Shown here piece by piece: positions 10,569 to 22,170 of a stretch of 64,000 nucleotides of DNA. The position numbers and the translations under genes are program-made. Source of the DNA: Chelydra serpentina (taxonomy: Eukaryota > Chordata > Testudines > Chelydridae); contig JBAIAC010000014.1 of the NCBI GenBank assembly GCA_037349315.1, positions 25,025,001 to 25,089,000 of the forward strand, given 5' to 3'. Within the stretch, counting starts at the first letter, position 1. Each line of letters opens with the position of its first letter. The notes under the pieces were generated by a model. The model was not told the DNA's origin. It saw only the letters and a program-made list of their open reading frames with translations, and did no database searches.

Positions 10569-11090
10569 TCAGGTAGTAACCAGCTCAGGTCGTAACTAGA
10601 CTCATGACATGGTTCTCATGACTGGAACCTACTTTGTTCTGTTCCACCTCCTTATATAGCTTTGGCGCAAGGCGGGACTCTTTTGTCTCTCTGGGTCCCC
10701 ACCCCTTCTTCTAAATGGAAAAGCACCAGTTTAAGATGGATTCCAGTACCAGGTGACATGGTCACACGTCCTGTGGGACCCCAAGCCTTCATTCTTCCTT
10801 GCCTGACTCACAGGAAGGCCTGCAAGTAAACAGAGCCATTTACAAACAATTGTGCTAGTTGATGGGAGCCATCAAGATTCCAAACCACCATTAATGGCCA
10901 ACACTTTGCACAATTACAATAGGACCTCAGAGTTATATTTCATATTTCTAGTCTCAGGTACAAGAATGATACATTTATATAAATAGGATGACCACACTCA
11001 GAAAATTATAAGCTTTGTAATGATACCTTACAAGAGACCTTTTCCATGAAGCATGTTCCAGTTACATTATATTCACTCTCATTAGCATAT
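10569..11090. other. No recognised feature
   Basis: Unassigned sequence with no coding or repeat structure I can name. Confidence 0.4.
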
Positions 11091-11476
11091 TGTTACTGAA
11101 ATATCGGGTCCACCTAGCTGAGAGCCAATAACAGCCAGACAGGGATAAGGAAAAAGGTTACTTTATTCTGCAGAAGAAAGGAGAGTTTGCACCTTGGTGC
11201 AAAACTCTAACTTGCACAGAAATCAAAAGGTCTTTTATACACACTTAGACAAAGCCCTGGTCGTGTTAACATTTGATTGGTGGTTGCCAGACCCCGGAAA
11301 ACTGTTATCTGGTCAGTAAAAACTAGTTTGGGACAGCTCTTTCTGCTTCAGTGAAGGACAACGTAAAAAGGTCAGGGTCCTGTGTAGGCGAGGCATCTAC
11401 TTCCCCCTAGTGGCCTCTGGTTGCCATAGCTGCTGGTTGTTAACGGGGGGGGTCATTGTATCTTATGCCTTTCACA
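11091..11476 (-). mobile_element. Solo LTR of an endogenous retrovirus-type element
   Basis: Read on the minus strand this 386-bp block begins TGTGAAAGGC and ends CAGTAACA. It carries, in retroviral order, a TATA box (TATAAAAG at 11239-11232) and a polyadenylation signal (AATAAA at 11167-11162) about 65 bp downstream. ATAT occurs on both sides (11087-11090 and 11477-11480), a possible 4-bp TSD. No internal retroviral sequence flanks it, so it is a solo LTR left by recombination. A short TSD with TG...CA ends fits retroviral integration, but the exact class cannot be assigned. Confidence 0.75.
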
Positions 11477-11616
11477 ATATTTTCATAAAATCATATGGAG
11501 TGCAATATCAAACCCACATCCCACCTGATTACCCTAATCCCTGTACTATAGGAGTACACTGAAGTGGGTACTGTTCCACATTGTATGAAATACTGAAATA
11601 ATCATTGGACAAGGAA

Positions 11617-12245
11617 GAGTGACTCTATTGCCTAGTGATTAGGACACTGAGATGGGAGACCTGGGTTCATAATCCTTGCTGTGAGTCAGCCAGAGTGGGG
11701 ATTTGATGTGAGTCTGCTATATTCTGGGGGAGCAGACTAGCAATTGGGATAATGGATATATCACTACTCCTGGCTGAGAAAGGGCTCATCTAACTTCAAC
11801 AACTAACTCGAGGTGATAGTTCACAGATGTGATTCATGAGCAGGCAGAGGCTCCTAATGACCTTTGAGGAGGGAGGCCTAGGCATTTCCTATTTGCTAGC
11901 TTAGGTGGTTCCCCATTCAGTGTGCTAGCTTCTCTGTCTCTCTTTTTTTAAAGCACCTAACTCTCCATACATATTGTACATGAAACCTGGACACCTGACT
12001 TGGGGCTGTGAATTCCCTCGGGTGTTGCCTTGTGAATCTATCCCTAAGTTCTCAAATCTTCAGCTGCTTATCCAAGACGATCCCAACTCACCAAATCTTC
12101 TGAGTCAGCTGACTTTGAAAGGTGCTGAACATCTAGTAGTTTTTACCGTCTGCAGAGTGTTCAGAATTTTTACAAATCAACCAATGTGGGTGTCTCATTA
12201 TAGATTTAGGAGCCTAAATGTAGGCACACACTTTTGAAATTTTTG
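11617..12245 (+). repeat. tRNA-like SINE head followed by long dispersed-repeat body
   Basis: 11617-11690 reads like a tRNA-derived SINE head ('ctattgcctagtgattagga', then 'gagacctgggttcataatcc' with a B-box-like GGTTCATAATCC). The downstream part contains words of a longer repeat I recognise from reptile genomes ('aaagcacctaactctccata', 'gatttaggagcctaaatgta', 'cacttttgaaat'). The limits and the unity of the two parts are uncertain. The open stretch at 11974-12237 is not a gene. Confidence 0.5.
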
Positions 12246-12344
12246 GCAAAAACAAATTCCTGTGCTGGCTGGAATCCCTGAAATTAATAATCCACTTCCT
12301 GCCTCGGGCCTACCTAATTTACGTACCTAGATGGCCCTCGAGTA

Positions 12345-12536
12345 CCATAGTATCTGAGTGTAACCCACACACTTCCTGGGTGTGGTGCTCTGGCCCATCT
12401 AGTGGCACCAAGATCACTTAGAGAAAAAGATTAATGAGTCTTTTCTACAGCCTTAGCTAAGAGCCATATGGCTTTTAGCTCATGCCATAGAGGCTCATGC
12501 ACTAAGCTCCAGAGGTCCCAGATTCGATCCCACTTG
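12345..12536 (+). repeat. tRNA-derived SINE, turtle type, truncated
   Basis: 'tggtgctctggcccatctag', then 'gctaagagccatatggcttt' and 'tagctcatgccatagaggct', ending with a B-box-like AGATTCGATCCC. A second degenerate copy of the same family lies at 52745-52935. Its right end forms one arm of an inverted repeat with 12564-12608. Confidence 0.55.
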
Positions 12537-12608
12537 TAACACCAACAGACCCCGGGCATTGGCAAGTGGGATCGAACCTGAGACCTCTGGATCTTAGAGC
12601 ATGAGCCT
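12491..12608. repeat. Inverted repeat of two tRNA-SINE segments (hairpin)
   Basis: Left arm 12491-12535 and right arm 12564-12608 are reverse complements over 45 bp with only four mismatches, separated by a 28-bp loop (12536-12563). Both arms contain the SINE B-box region (TTCGATCCCACTT). The right arm ends about 7 bp before the hAT element at 12615. Confidence 0.9.
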
Positions 12609-12614
12609 CTTCAG

Positions 12615-13315
12615 CAGTGTTTTTCAAACTGTGAGTCACGACCCACTACTGGGTTGAGGCATGTAAGGCGCTGGGTCGCCTTGATCTGGTCAGCACCGCC
12701 GACTGGGATGTTAAAAGTCCCATCAGCGGTGCTGCCCAGCTAAGGCAGGCTAGTGCCTACCTTTTCCAACACCACGCTGTGCCCCGGAAGTGGCCAGCAG
12801 CGGGTCCGGCTTCTATGCAGGGGGCCACGAGGTACCGCGCACTGGCTCTGCCCCGAAAACTGACTCCGCATTCCCATTGACCCAGAAGTGGCCAATGGGA
12901 ACTGGGGGGAGGGGCAGTGCTTGCAGGCTAGAGTCACATGGAGCTGCTTGTGCGCCTCAGCCTAGGAGCTAGACCTGCTGCTGGCTGCTTCCGGGGCACA
13001 GCGCAGTCCACAGTGCACCCCAGCTGCGCCGCTGACCAGGAGCCACCGGTGGTAAATCCATGCCCTAACCCTGCACCCCAACCCCCTGCCCCAGCCCTGA
13101 GCCCCCCAAACCTGGAACCCCTTCATGCACCCCAAACCCCTCATCCCTGGCCCCATTCCAGAGCCTGCACCCCTAGCCCAGAGCCCTACCCCCCTTCCAC
13201 ATCCCATGCCCCCTGCCCCAGCCCTGAGCCCCCCCAAACCCAAAGGCCCTCCTACACCCCAAACCCTTCATCCCTAGCCCAGAGCCCTAACTCCCTCCCA
13301 CACTAGGTGTGATCT
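12615..13315. mobile_element. GC-rich hAT-type non-autonomous transposon, 3' end unclear
   Basis: Starts CAGTGTTTTTCAAACTGTGA then GTCACGACCCACTACTGGGT, the terminus of an hAT family common in sauropsids. It continues as C/G-rich sequence (for example 'ggaagtggccagcagcgggt') with 'ccctgagccccc'-type pyrimidine-rich imperfect repeats from 13060 to 13300. I could not find the matching right TIR, so the copy seems truncated near 13310. The proline-rich open stretch 12938-13306 is produced by the C-rich repeats and is not a protein gene. Confidence 0.65.
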
Positions 13316-13745
13316 AGTGACCTGATTAAGCAACCAGGAGCCTAGAACCCCTGAGTTCAAATCATAGCTCTGATGGAGATACCGTCAGTAAGTTACATAG
13401 ACCAACATTTTCAAAAACAGCCTCTGAATTTGGGCATCCAGCTTGCAATATGCTAGGCCTGAAACCATTACATTAAAATGAAGTTGCAGGTGCTCAGCAC
13501 CTCTGCAAATCAGGCCCAAGTGTCTCAGGATAGGAAAGTAAACACAGATGCACCCAAAATAAGATGCCACCTCTGAACATTTTTCATTTAAACCTCTCTG
13601 CTTGTTTTTCATCAGTAAGATAGGAATAACAATATTTATTGCACTGGAATGTTTAAAGGATTAATTTTGTTAATGCATGTGACGTGCTTTGAAGATAAAA
13701 AGTACTACATATAAATGCTATGTAGTATCGTTTTATCAATAATAG
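13316..13745 (+). repeat. MIR-type SINE interrupted by a MITE
   Basis: The left part (13316-13402) reads 'tgatctagtgacctgattaa', 'cccctgagttcaaatcatag' and 'gtcagtaagttacatagacc'. The right part (13586-13745) resumes with 'aacctctctgcttgtttttc', 'atcagtaagataggaataac', 'gtgacgtgctttgaagataa'. These are consecutive parts of a MIR/CORE-SINE consensus (tRNA-like head, core, L2-like tail) separated by an unrelated insert at 13403-13585. Confidence 0.7.
13403..13585. mobile_element. Palindromic MITE inserted in the MIR
   Basis: Ends ACATTTTCAAAAACAGCCTC and, reversed from the right side, ACATTCAGAGG-like words; 'gaggtgctgagcacctgcaa'-type symmetry is visible around 13486-13506 ('aggtgctcagcacctctgc'). 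The interior contains 'gaatttgggcatcca' and its partner 'gcacccaaaat'. This matches a short palindromic family I know from reptile genomes; exact ends are approximate. Confidence 0.55.
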
Positions 13746-14295
13746 TATACATTCTCAATGTTTATTATTTTTATTCATAATTTATATGCTGTTCCACTCT
13801 TAATCACTTATAATTTAATGCTTACTGTGAGCAAAACAATTATAGTTACATTAAATTACTACCTAAAGTTGAAACTCCTGGAATTTTCCTAGTTAGCGAG
13901 GTTCTCTGTTTCTAGTTCAATGCTCATATTACAGTTCTCAGAACCTCCTTAGATTTCCCCTTTCTTAGTCCAGAACATTTTCAAAATTTCATTTGTATAA
14001 GAACTAACAATATTTACTAGGCTAGGGTGTAAGGCATCATCAGCAGACCTCAAGAGGTTTGGAAACTCAATTCAGAAAAGCCCCTGAAATGTGAAAGCTT
14101 AAAGTAATGTATCCAAGCATTTTGAGATTTTCTCTCTACTCATTTTCTCTGCATCCCATCCCTCTGTCCAACAGTCAAATCAAATCCTCTTGGGGGCATG
14201 GATCAGTGTTCATGTCATGTTCCCTGTCAGCACCTGGCCTGGACTGGGGAAGTGAATGATCCAACCAATGGACCAAATTCGGTGATGAATCCTGG

Positions 14296-14419
14296 TAGGG
14301 TGACCAGACAGCAAGTATGAAAAATCAGGACAGACTGTGGGGGGTAATTGGGACCTATATAAGAAAAAGCCCCAAATATCGGGACTGTCCCTATAAAATC
14401 GGGACATCTGGTCACCCTA
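14296..14419. mobile_element. 124-bp MITE with perfect TIR and 8-bp TSD
   Basis: Begins TAGGGTGACCAGA (14296-14308) and ends TCTGGTCACCCTA (14407-14419), a perfect 13-bp TIR. AATCCTGG flanks both sides (14288-14295 and 14420-14427), an exact 8-bp TSD of hAT type. Inside, the word 'atcgggac' recurs (about 14377 and 14398) with a related 'atcaggac' near 14323. Well preserved, so comparatively young. It cannot encode protein. Confidence 0.9.
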
Positions 14420-14427
14420 AATCCTGG

Positions 14428-16909
14428 TCACATTCCACCTGAAGCACGTTGCACATGTGCTAAGAAGATCAAGACCTCCCCTCTTTTATTTTCCTGATCC
14501 AGTCTCCAACCTAGCCTCATGAATCATCTCTTCAGCCAATGCTAACTTCTTGAACCAATTATAACTCCAAATCTTTCATTTTTTCCCATTTGCTTCCTTT
14601 TCCTCTTTACCCTCAACATCCCTTTCATATTTATATTGGTATTCCACCAATACAGTCACAGATTTCCAGAGTCTTTGTGGTATCAGCCCTGCCCTTGAAA
14701 TCTCATGCATTCCAAAGCTTCCTTGTTTAAGAGACACTCTACATAACACATTGTGAGCCTTTGATATTCAGACAGCAGTTGAGTATGTGAGATTCAAAGG
14801 CCAGAAGACACCATAGTAGAGATTACCAGACTGCTGAATCCTCACTGTGGATTTGACAGTATGTCATAGAAGGCAGAGGAGCCAGTTGAAAGTTAGGAAG
14901 ATAACAGGTAGTTATCCAAATCTTTTTAGAGATTTCATCTAGGTTGGATGGGTATTTTGTTCTCATCAGTTAATTTATCCGCAAGGATTGCAGAATGAAT
15001 AAAACATAGTTAAAAAAAAAAAAGAACAACCAAACAATAAGGTTGCTTTTATCATTTGAAATTAAGTTCACCTATACTTTCTTCTTTTCAAAATAAAATA
15101 ATGAAAGCTATTTAGTTTCCATATTTTCTGTTCCTCTGTCAATGATAAATGCTCCTGCTGGATGCATTGCTGGGTCCTTGAACTTGATTTAATTGGTATA
15201 GTACAAGATCATCTATCCTGCTAACTTGCCACTGGCACTGCATGTTATTTTTGAACTTTAGCAATTTCCAGTTGTCCTATTTCATTATTAGCACCAATGC
15301 ATGTCATCCAACGGAACCCTCTAGTCTTTACAAACGTGTTTATATTTTTTAGACCTAAATAAGAAAAAAAAACTTCTTGTGCACTGAGCAGGATTTGAAA
15401 TGTAAACATTTTATACCTTCCTATAGTTATTAAAATGTGTTTTCTATTACCTCCTCTCTTTTAGCCCATGCTCTGAGATACATATACTGTAATCAGGAAG
15501 TCTTTTGTAAGCAGTTTTGACTTCAGATTATAATAGCACAAAGGAAGCTGAAGAGCTGTCTGAACTGTGCATGAGGCTAATTCCCACGGAGGTGAGCAGG
15601 AGTTCATAAGTACATTATGAAGGATATTGCATTCATGTTACAAGCACAGAATGAGTAGCAGCAGAGCAAATTCACCCAAGTTCTCCCCATTTAGTGTGGC
15701 TCAGCCCTGGCCTTGTTGGACCTTCTAATATTGACAGCAGAATTCAGTTTCCCTTCTAACTCTGTAACTGGCAGCATCTGAAGCCACAAGAGTGCCAGTG
15801 AGTGACAAGTGTGGTGGTGTTTTTTTGTGACATGCATACCCTTTTACTAGCTGAGACTCAATCACTTTATATCTTTCTCCACGTATGATTTCTTTTTCAA
15901 ATGCCGATCATCATAGGCATGGAAACAGTAGCAATTGGCCTCAGTGGACTGACATTTGCCATGTGACAGTAATATAGCTATTTGTAACCCTGTTCACTAC
16001 TTCTAGATATAGCAAGACTGAAAGTATTAGGTTTAAGTGACTTCAAGGACCAAGTGGGCCCTGTGATGCCAGTGTCAAATTTGTGGAGCCCCGTGAGGAT
16101 ACAAAATTTATATCCACGGATGAGGATATCCGCGGATATAAATCAGTATCCATGCAGCTACAGGGCTCTACCGGGAACGGCAGTGGCGAAAGCAGCTGCT
16201 CCCAGGAGCCAGTGCATCATGCCAGCAGCTCCTCTGGCATGGCTGTACCACCCCCAGTTCCACTCACTGCACTAGCATAACCAAAAACTTACTTATGACA
16301 AAATCTACAAAAAATCTCTCCCCCCATTTTCACTAGTTTCATTTTACTTGCATGCTACTGGGTAGCCATGTTTTTGTACCTTCCTGTATAATGAAGTTAG
16401 CTATTATTAAAGTCCATTATCACAGATATTTGACTTTACTGTTAGTATTTCCAGCTTAGCGGAACAAACTGGAAAGACACATTCGACAGATAACTTCTGA
16501 GAAAGCAGCCTGAAGAGTTCAATCTTTGAACTAACACAGAATCATTTTGCAATTCGTTACCTCTTTATCAGACAGAAAATGTTTTTTTGGGGAAACATAT
16601 TTAAGCTACATTTCTATTCAGAATGAATTAAATCCCTTTAACTACTTCAATATTATGCTATTGGGGTATGCTGAGAAGATGTCTACAAAGGTACAATCTA
16701 ATTTGAACATGGAATATTAAAGGTATTCACCAGGGCATATTGTGTTCATAGAAAGTAAGCTCTATATGATGCCTTCTCTCCAATCAACCTGACTTCCGAG
16801 TCACAAAGTTATACCAGTAACCAGACTTCTCAAGTTCAGGGGAATTCAGATCTAAAGTTTTGGATCTGAGAGAAATGGGCCGCACACATTTATTTAGTCA
16901 TATTTTGCA
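14428..16909. other. Long stretch without a recognised feature
   Basis: Only a poly-A run near 15013 and short open stretches (such as 16054-16275) are visible. An AT-rich, unique-looking background with no exon-like block. Confidence 0.45.
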
Positions 16910-17062
16910 CCTCTCTGTTTAAAGTTACACATCTCTCAAATGGGGTTAATTCCTTACATGACACAAAGGAATATTGTGAGAATTAATAGATACTGTTTTG
17001 TACCATGATTTGAAGATGCAACATGTTACATAAATGCTTAGTAATATTAGTTAATATTATTT
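16910..17062 (+). repeat. MIR-type SINE fragment
   Basis: 'acatctctcaaatggggtta', then 'aatattgtgagaattaatag' and 'gatgcaacatgttacataaa' followed by 'tgcttagtaatattagttaa' matches the core and tail of MIR in sense orientation. Confidence 0.6.
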
Positions 17063-18529
17063 TGCGGCGCTATATGGCTAAAGTTAGGAGCAGGTAAAAA
17101 TGGATGGGGGATACTATGAATGTAGGGCTAGATTCTGACTGGCTTCTGCATGGGTTCATGGGACATAAGGGGCCTTTTTCCCCTTTATATGTGCCACACA
17201 AGGGACTATCACAGTTGCAGTGAACCTAGGGGTAACATGAAGACTGCTTTCTCCATCTGCCCATGGGATATGTTACCCCAAAGGAGGGATAGGAGAGAGT
17301 GAAGGCTATGGCCCTACCCCTCCCTCCACATTAGTCCACGAAGAGATCCTCTGAGGCAAAACTCCTCACTTACTTCCCTTGAGGCAGTTCCTATACTTAC
17401 TTATGGTCAGGGATAAATGGCACAAGTTTGCCCATAAGATATATCCATTAAGAAGCAGAAGATCTATTTTTCCCTCAGTAGTATTATTTGCCTACATGCA
17501 CTCTCTATATTCACTTGGCAACAAGGATCAGGGACTGCATCTTTTATTTGGAGAGTTGTTAGCATCTGTTGTTCTCCCTAATTTATTACTCTGGATGGTG
17601 AACATTTTAAAAGACTACAGGCAATCCCAAGGCTATGTTTCCACTGGTAATTCTGCATATTTTTTTCTTATCAGTATGTAATAATGTCCAGGTTTAAAGC
17701 AAATTGAACTTAGATTTTTTTGCTTTTTCAAATATAAACCAATTATGCCAGTAAAAATGTTAGCTGTGCAATTATAATTTATTTCAAAAAGTGTATGTGA
17801 GGAAGGTAGATTCATGAAATGCCCCATGAAATCCAAATGTACGTGCACACAAGACGCATCTGAATTTTAAATCCTGGCCTATATTTGGATGTAACTCTGA
17901 TTTCTATTATAAACTGTCAGTACTATCATACATGTTTAACCTTGAACAACCATCAAGGGACTCAATGAGTTTAACAAACTTTGGGTCCCAGCACTATAAC
18001 CAATATTATAAAATAGAGTTTATTATTTTATGAAACTATGGGGAATTATATTGGCCTGCTTCCTCAAAAGATGTCTTGTATTTGAGTTTCTATTTTTCTC
18101 CCAATGAATTAATGTTAGTATAGGACTTAAAAGAAATGAGTAATATTCTTCTAAGTGAAATATATTGCCGCATTCATTGAAATCCAAGCATGTGTATTGT
18201 GCCTACACTACACAGTCACAAAAAAGTATTTGTGGGTACTTTGTCAAACCACAACCTCAGTGGTATCTGGTAAGTGTTTCCACATGAATAATCTGACTAG
18301 TGTGGAAAGTGCTTTAATGAACAAATGTAGTTTAAATTAAAAAGAAATTGATATAAAATGTTGTAAGCTTGAAAAAGAGATTATCCTGTTTCAGAATACC
18401 AAATCTTTAGCTACAGATAGTACTTGTATATAAATGCATCAAATCATTCTTCAAATGCAAGGTAAGTTGACAAATATTTAGATGTTTAAAAAAAATCACT
18501 TTAATAGTAACAACTAGAGATGCCAACTA
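17063..18529. other. No recognised feature
   Basis: Unassigned. 17125-17230 may be a diverged short repeat ('agggctagattctgact...'). The open stretch 17379-17681 (100 codons) starts without supporting context and has no recognisable domain. Confidence 0.4.
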
Positions 18530-18775
18530 AAACTAGGGTCCTACTGAGCTAAGCACTCTGTGTACATAAAGTAAGAGACTGCTCCTGTCCCAAAGAGTGT
18601 GAGAGAGGAAATATTATTATCCTTAATTTAGAAACAAAAAATTGAGTTATATAAAGAGATTAAGTGGCTTGCCCAAGGTCACACATAGAAAGGTTGCAGC
18701 AGAGCAAGAAACCGACTACAGATTTCAGTCCCAGTCCAGTGCCTTAAACGTAAGGCTATCCTTCCTTCCAATGGA
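18530..18775 (-). repeat. MIR-type SINE fragment, antisense
   Basis: 'ctcctgtcccaaagagtgtg', 'attattatccttaatttaga', 'gcttgcccaaggtcacacat' and 'cagtcccagtccagtgcctt' are the reverse complement of MIR landmarks ('gtgtgaccttgggc'). One of the clearest ancient SINE copies in the window. Confidence 0.75.
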
Positions 18776-20975
18776 CTGATCTAAAGCCTGCTGAAGTCAA
18801 GGGGCATGGTTATATTATGTTTCTTGAACTATTGTAGTCATGAAACAGAAAAGTGTCTCAACTATATGGTAAGAAAGTAAAAAGTTTCTTTCACTGTTTA
18901 TTAGCAGCATATTTTAAAAAATGAGCAAGCAGGCTGGTGAGCTGGTGGATAGTCCTATGATCTACAATGCGGTACACTACAGTTTAGAAGGAAAGTAAGG
19001 GTCTCATTCCTTAGGACAAATGGATGGTCTGCATTGCCAATTTGATTTGGCCACAGAGAAAGTTGAGGGCTCTAGTATATAGTGTCACAGGTAATGAAGT
19101 GGTTCCAAGGTTGTGGAATGTCTAATATGTTGCTTAGCTAAAATGGACTTCTGGGATCTTGGGCCAGAGCCTCTGCTGCTCTAAATCCATGGAGCTATGC
19201 TGAGTTACCTCATCTGAGCCCTTGTCTTTCTACTTGTTTGGTTGCATTTAGCATTACTTTAAGCTAGGGGACTGTTATATTAATTAAAGTGGGGGGAAAG
19301 GCTCAAAGTGTTAAAAATGTTAACACAACCCTATCACTGTCTAACGTTAAACAAGGTTTGTTATACAGAGAACTCAGGTTGCTTAGTGTCATGGTAGTTA
19401 ATAGTTAAAAATTCCTATAAACAAGGAAAAACACTTCACATTTGAAATTGTTTAAGTATGGCTTTCATTCTAAAAAAAACACCCCTTGTTCCCTTCTCTC
19501 CACCTAGAGACAGTTTTTATAAAAAGGAAAAACAAATTGTCTGACAGGTTTTTTGATGGTATTAAAGATGGTAATTACTGTCCTTTTGGGGAACAGGGAA
19601 GAAGATAGTTGAGATGGGCAGGATCTGTTCAAGTCAGATCCCATTTCCTAGAAGACACAAACACAAAAAGGGAAAGAAAAGAACGACAGAGACAGAAAAT
19701 GAAGCTTCTGTCTTTACTGTTGACTCTGACTTGCAATCTCATTTCAGGAGAAACTCAGGCACAGCATATAGTCCTATCATCCTTCCAAATTTATACCAGC
19801 ATTGGGCTACTTAGAGCCCTGGTTTTAGCTGCCTTTTTGGTCACAGGCTTATGGCAGTGCTGGAGGGGAAAAGTTTTGGCTGGCTAACCCAGATTCTTAG
19901 TAGACCAAAGAGAATAGGAAGAGGACACACTGGGAATGAGGGAACAGGGGGAGGAGAGACAGTTTCACATCCCAGGTGGTGTTCATGATCTAGCTAATGG
20001 AGGTGTCATCTGGTTCTCTCTCTCTGGCCCCAAAAGGGAGTGATGGGCAGAATATCCCATCCCTTCTTTATTTTGTCCAATAATTAGGCCCAATTTCCGA
20101 TGGACTAATTTTGATACATTGATTTCCAGTCCCTCAATTTTCTTGTTCATGATCTTAACACAGTCCTTGAATTATATCATTAGGTCTTTTTGTTTGTATT
20201 AATTCAGTCATTTCCCAAAGCAACATTTGTGACACTTTATGAACTTTCATTCACTTTTCACAGTTGAGCTCACAATCGGGGTAGGTTTATAGGCCCAGTT
20301 GTCATAACAGGACCTATTGTTTTGGTCTGATCTCCTTGTTTCCAAAGCAAGACTCAGTACTGAGATCCCCAAAACAAAAACTGCACAGTTCCTCTAATAC
20401 TTGTAGTTTATTATTTGTAGTGACACTGATCTTGACCTACGAGTTTACTTGATTCACTGCTTCCAGCATCATCTTCTCCGCACAAAATTTAAGTTAGAGG
20501 TTACTGCGTGAGACTTCTAGATTCATATTAATAAGAATAAACTATTCAGTATTATATGGATATGAAAAGAGTAATGCTCTTTTGGACACACTGTCCCTCA
20601 GTAGCACTGAATAGCATGAAACATACTCTGACTACAAATCTGAAGGCAGACAATAGCCCGGTGGTGAACAGCGTCTTCTGTAAATTATGGTTATAGTCAT
20701 TCTTGCATATGTCAGTGTAGTATGATGTCTTTCCTGGGACCTCAATATGGGTTATCTGGGAAGTATTCTTCCAGCATAATGAGCTTCTCTATAAGCTTTT
20801 GTCAGAAGCCACATGCTGTCATCCATATGCTCTATACTGCCCATAAAAATGTGGATTGTGCACTTATGGGTTCCTGGAAGAGTTATGTTTTGGGTGTTAT
20901 GCTTATTAGTTGTGATGTACGATTTGGCCTGGGTACAGAATTTTCTGAAGAAGAGAAGGCCGTAAAGAAGAATCT
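18776..20975. other. Long stretch without a recognised feature
   Basis: Includes open stretches at 19609-19887, 20722-21009 (plus) and 20752-20997 (minus), none with identifiable domains. The overlapping opposite-strand pair at 20.7-21.0 kb could hide an old transposon fragment, but I cannot name it. Confidence 0.4.
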
Positions 20976-21085
20976 GAGGATTAAATTCTACTCCCATTTA
21001 CACACATGAATATCCAGAGTAACTCAATTGACTTTAATTGGGTTATTATAGATTTATACATGTAGCAGAGAAGAATGTCACCCTA
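20976..21085. repeat. Palindromic MITE-like element
   Basis: 'gaggattaaattctactccc' leads through 'atttacacacatgaatatcc' to a central palindrome CAATTGACTTTAATTG. The second arm reads 'gggttattatagatttatac', followed by 'agagaagaatgtca'. Same general design as 28038-28138. Confidence 0.55.
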
Positions 21086-21439
21086 AACAGTTACAACTGA
21101 AAAATAATTGCTAAATCATTTATTTCATTCCATTTCCAATGCAGGACTCGCTCCTAGGGTGAAATACTGACCAACCCCTTTGAAGTCAATGGGAATTTTA
21201 CTATTTACTATAATGGCACTAGAACGTCATTTCTAAGATATCATGATTACTGATCTAGTCTTAAGAGTCCAAAGCAGTGGAGCTTACACTACTGCTCTTG
21301 AGAGCTAAATTCCCTAGCCTGAAAAATCTCGTTATCAGAATGATTTTTCTGATATTCAGATCCCATTTTTCTTTTCTTGATATTATTCCTTTACTCCTAT
21401 CCCCTTGTTTTACCCTAAACAATGTTTTCCCTTTTAGGT

Positions 21440-22170
21440 TGTTTACACCTTATTCAGAGATTTGTAGACTTTTATCTTGCCCTCCTGTAATCATTACTTA
21501 CCCTAGCTACACCTATTTTACTCTATTAATCTTTCCTAATACCTTTCTCCAAGTTAACAATATCTTTACAGTAACAAGATACCCAGGATGAAAGATAATA
21601 CCACACTGTTTTTGAACTAGACCTATATCACCACCATGTTCTATGATATGGTGCACTGGCTTTTTTTGCTGTCAAATCAAATTGCAAAGTCATTTTTTAA
21701 ATTTTTTTATTTGCCCTACATTTCTTTCAACATTATTGCTTTCTCCTGCTTTCCACTGAATAATTCTATTTTGGATTATCTTTCCTCAGCTAGCGTAGCT
21801 TCCATTTTTCAAGGTGAATCTCATTAAGTTTCCTATCCACGTTTGCAATTATAGTTTGCATCACTTATATCTCTTCACTAGTCTTTCTTACTTTTCCCTA
21901 ACTTAGTGTCATCTATGATTTTTGTTAAATGTGCTACTTACTCCCTCATCTAGATAATTAGCGACGTTTCTGTAAGACCAGATCAAACCTTGATCCTTGT
22001 TATACATCACTAGACACTTACCCAAAATTCAGTCCATTGCCTTTTATCATCACCTTTTCTTTTTTGTCTTTCAACCAGTTTTTAATCCATATGGCAGTAT
22101 TCAAATCCAAGAAAAAATTGATCTGAAATTGGGTGGGATGCACTGCAGCATTTGATCTATCCACAAATCC
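21440..22170 (-). mobile_element. Ancient CR1 LINE 3' region, antisense
   Basis: Highly diverged, but the order of words matches the reverse complement of a CR1 3' region: 'ttgccctcctgtaatcatta', 'cagtaacaagatacccagga', 'ttatttgccctacatttctt', 'aacttagtgtcatctatgat', 'tgctacttactccctcatct' then 'agataattag', and 'gtctttcaaccagtttttaa' with 'tccatatggca'. The open stretch 21277-21591 lies across its start and is not a separate gene. Confidence 0.5.

Noticed and set aside
12938..13306. Proline-rich 122-codon open frame
   Set aside because: Encoded by imperfect C-rich repeats of a non-autonomous hAT element.
19609..21009. Open frames that might be exons of a host gene
   Set aside because: No shared frame, no convincing splice-site pairs, no recognisable domain, and overlapping frames on opposite strands.
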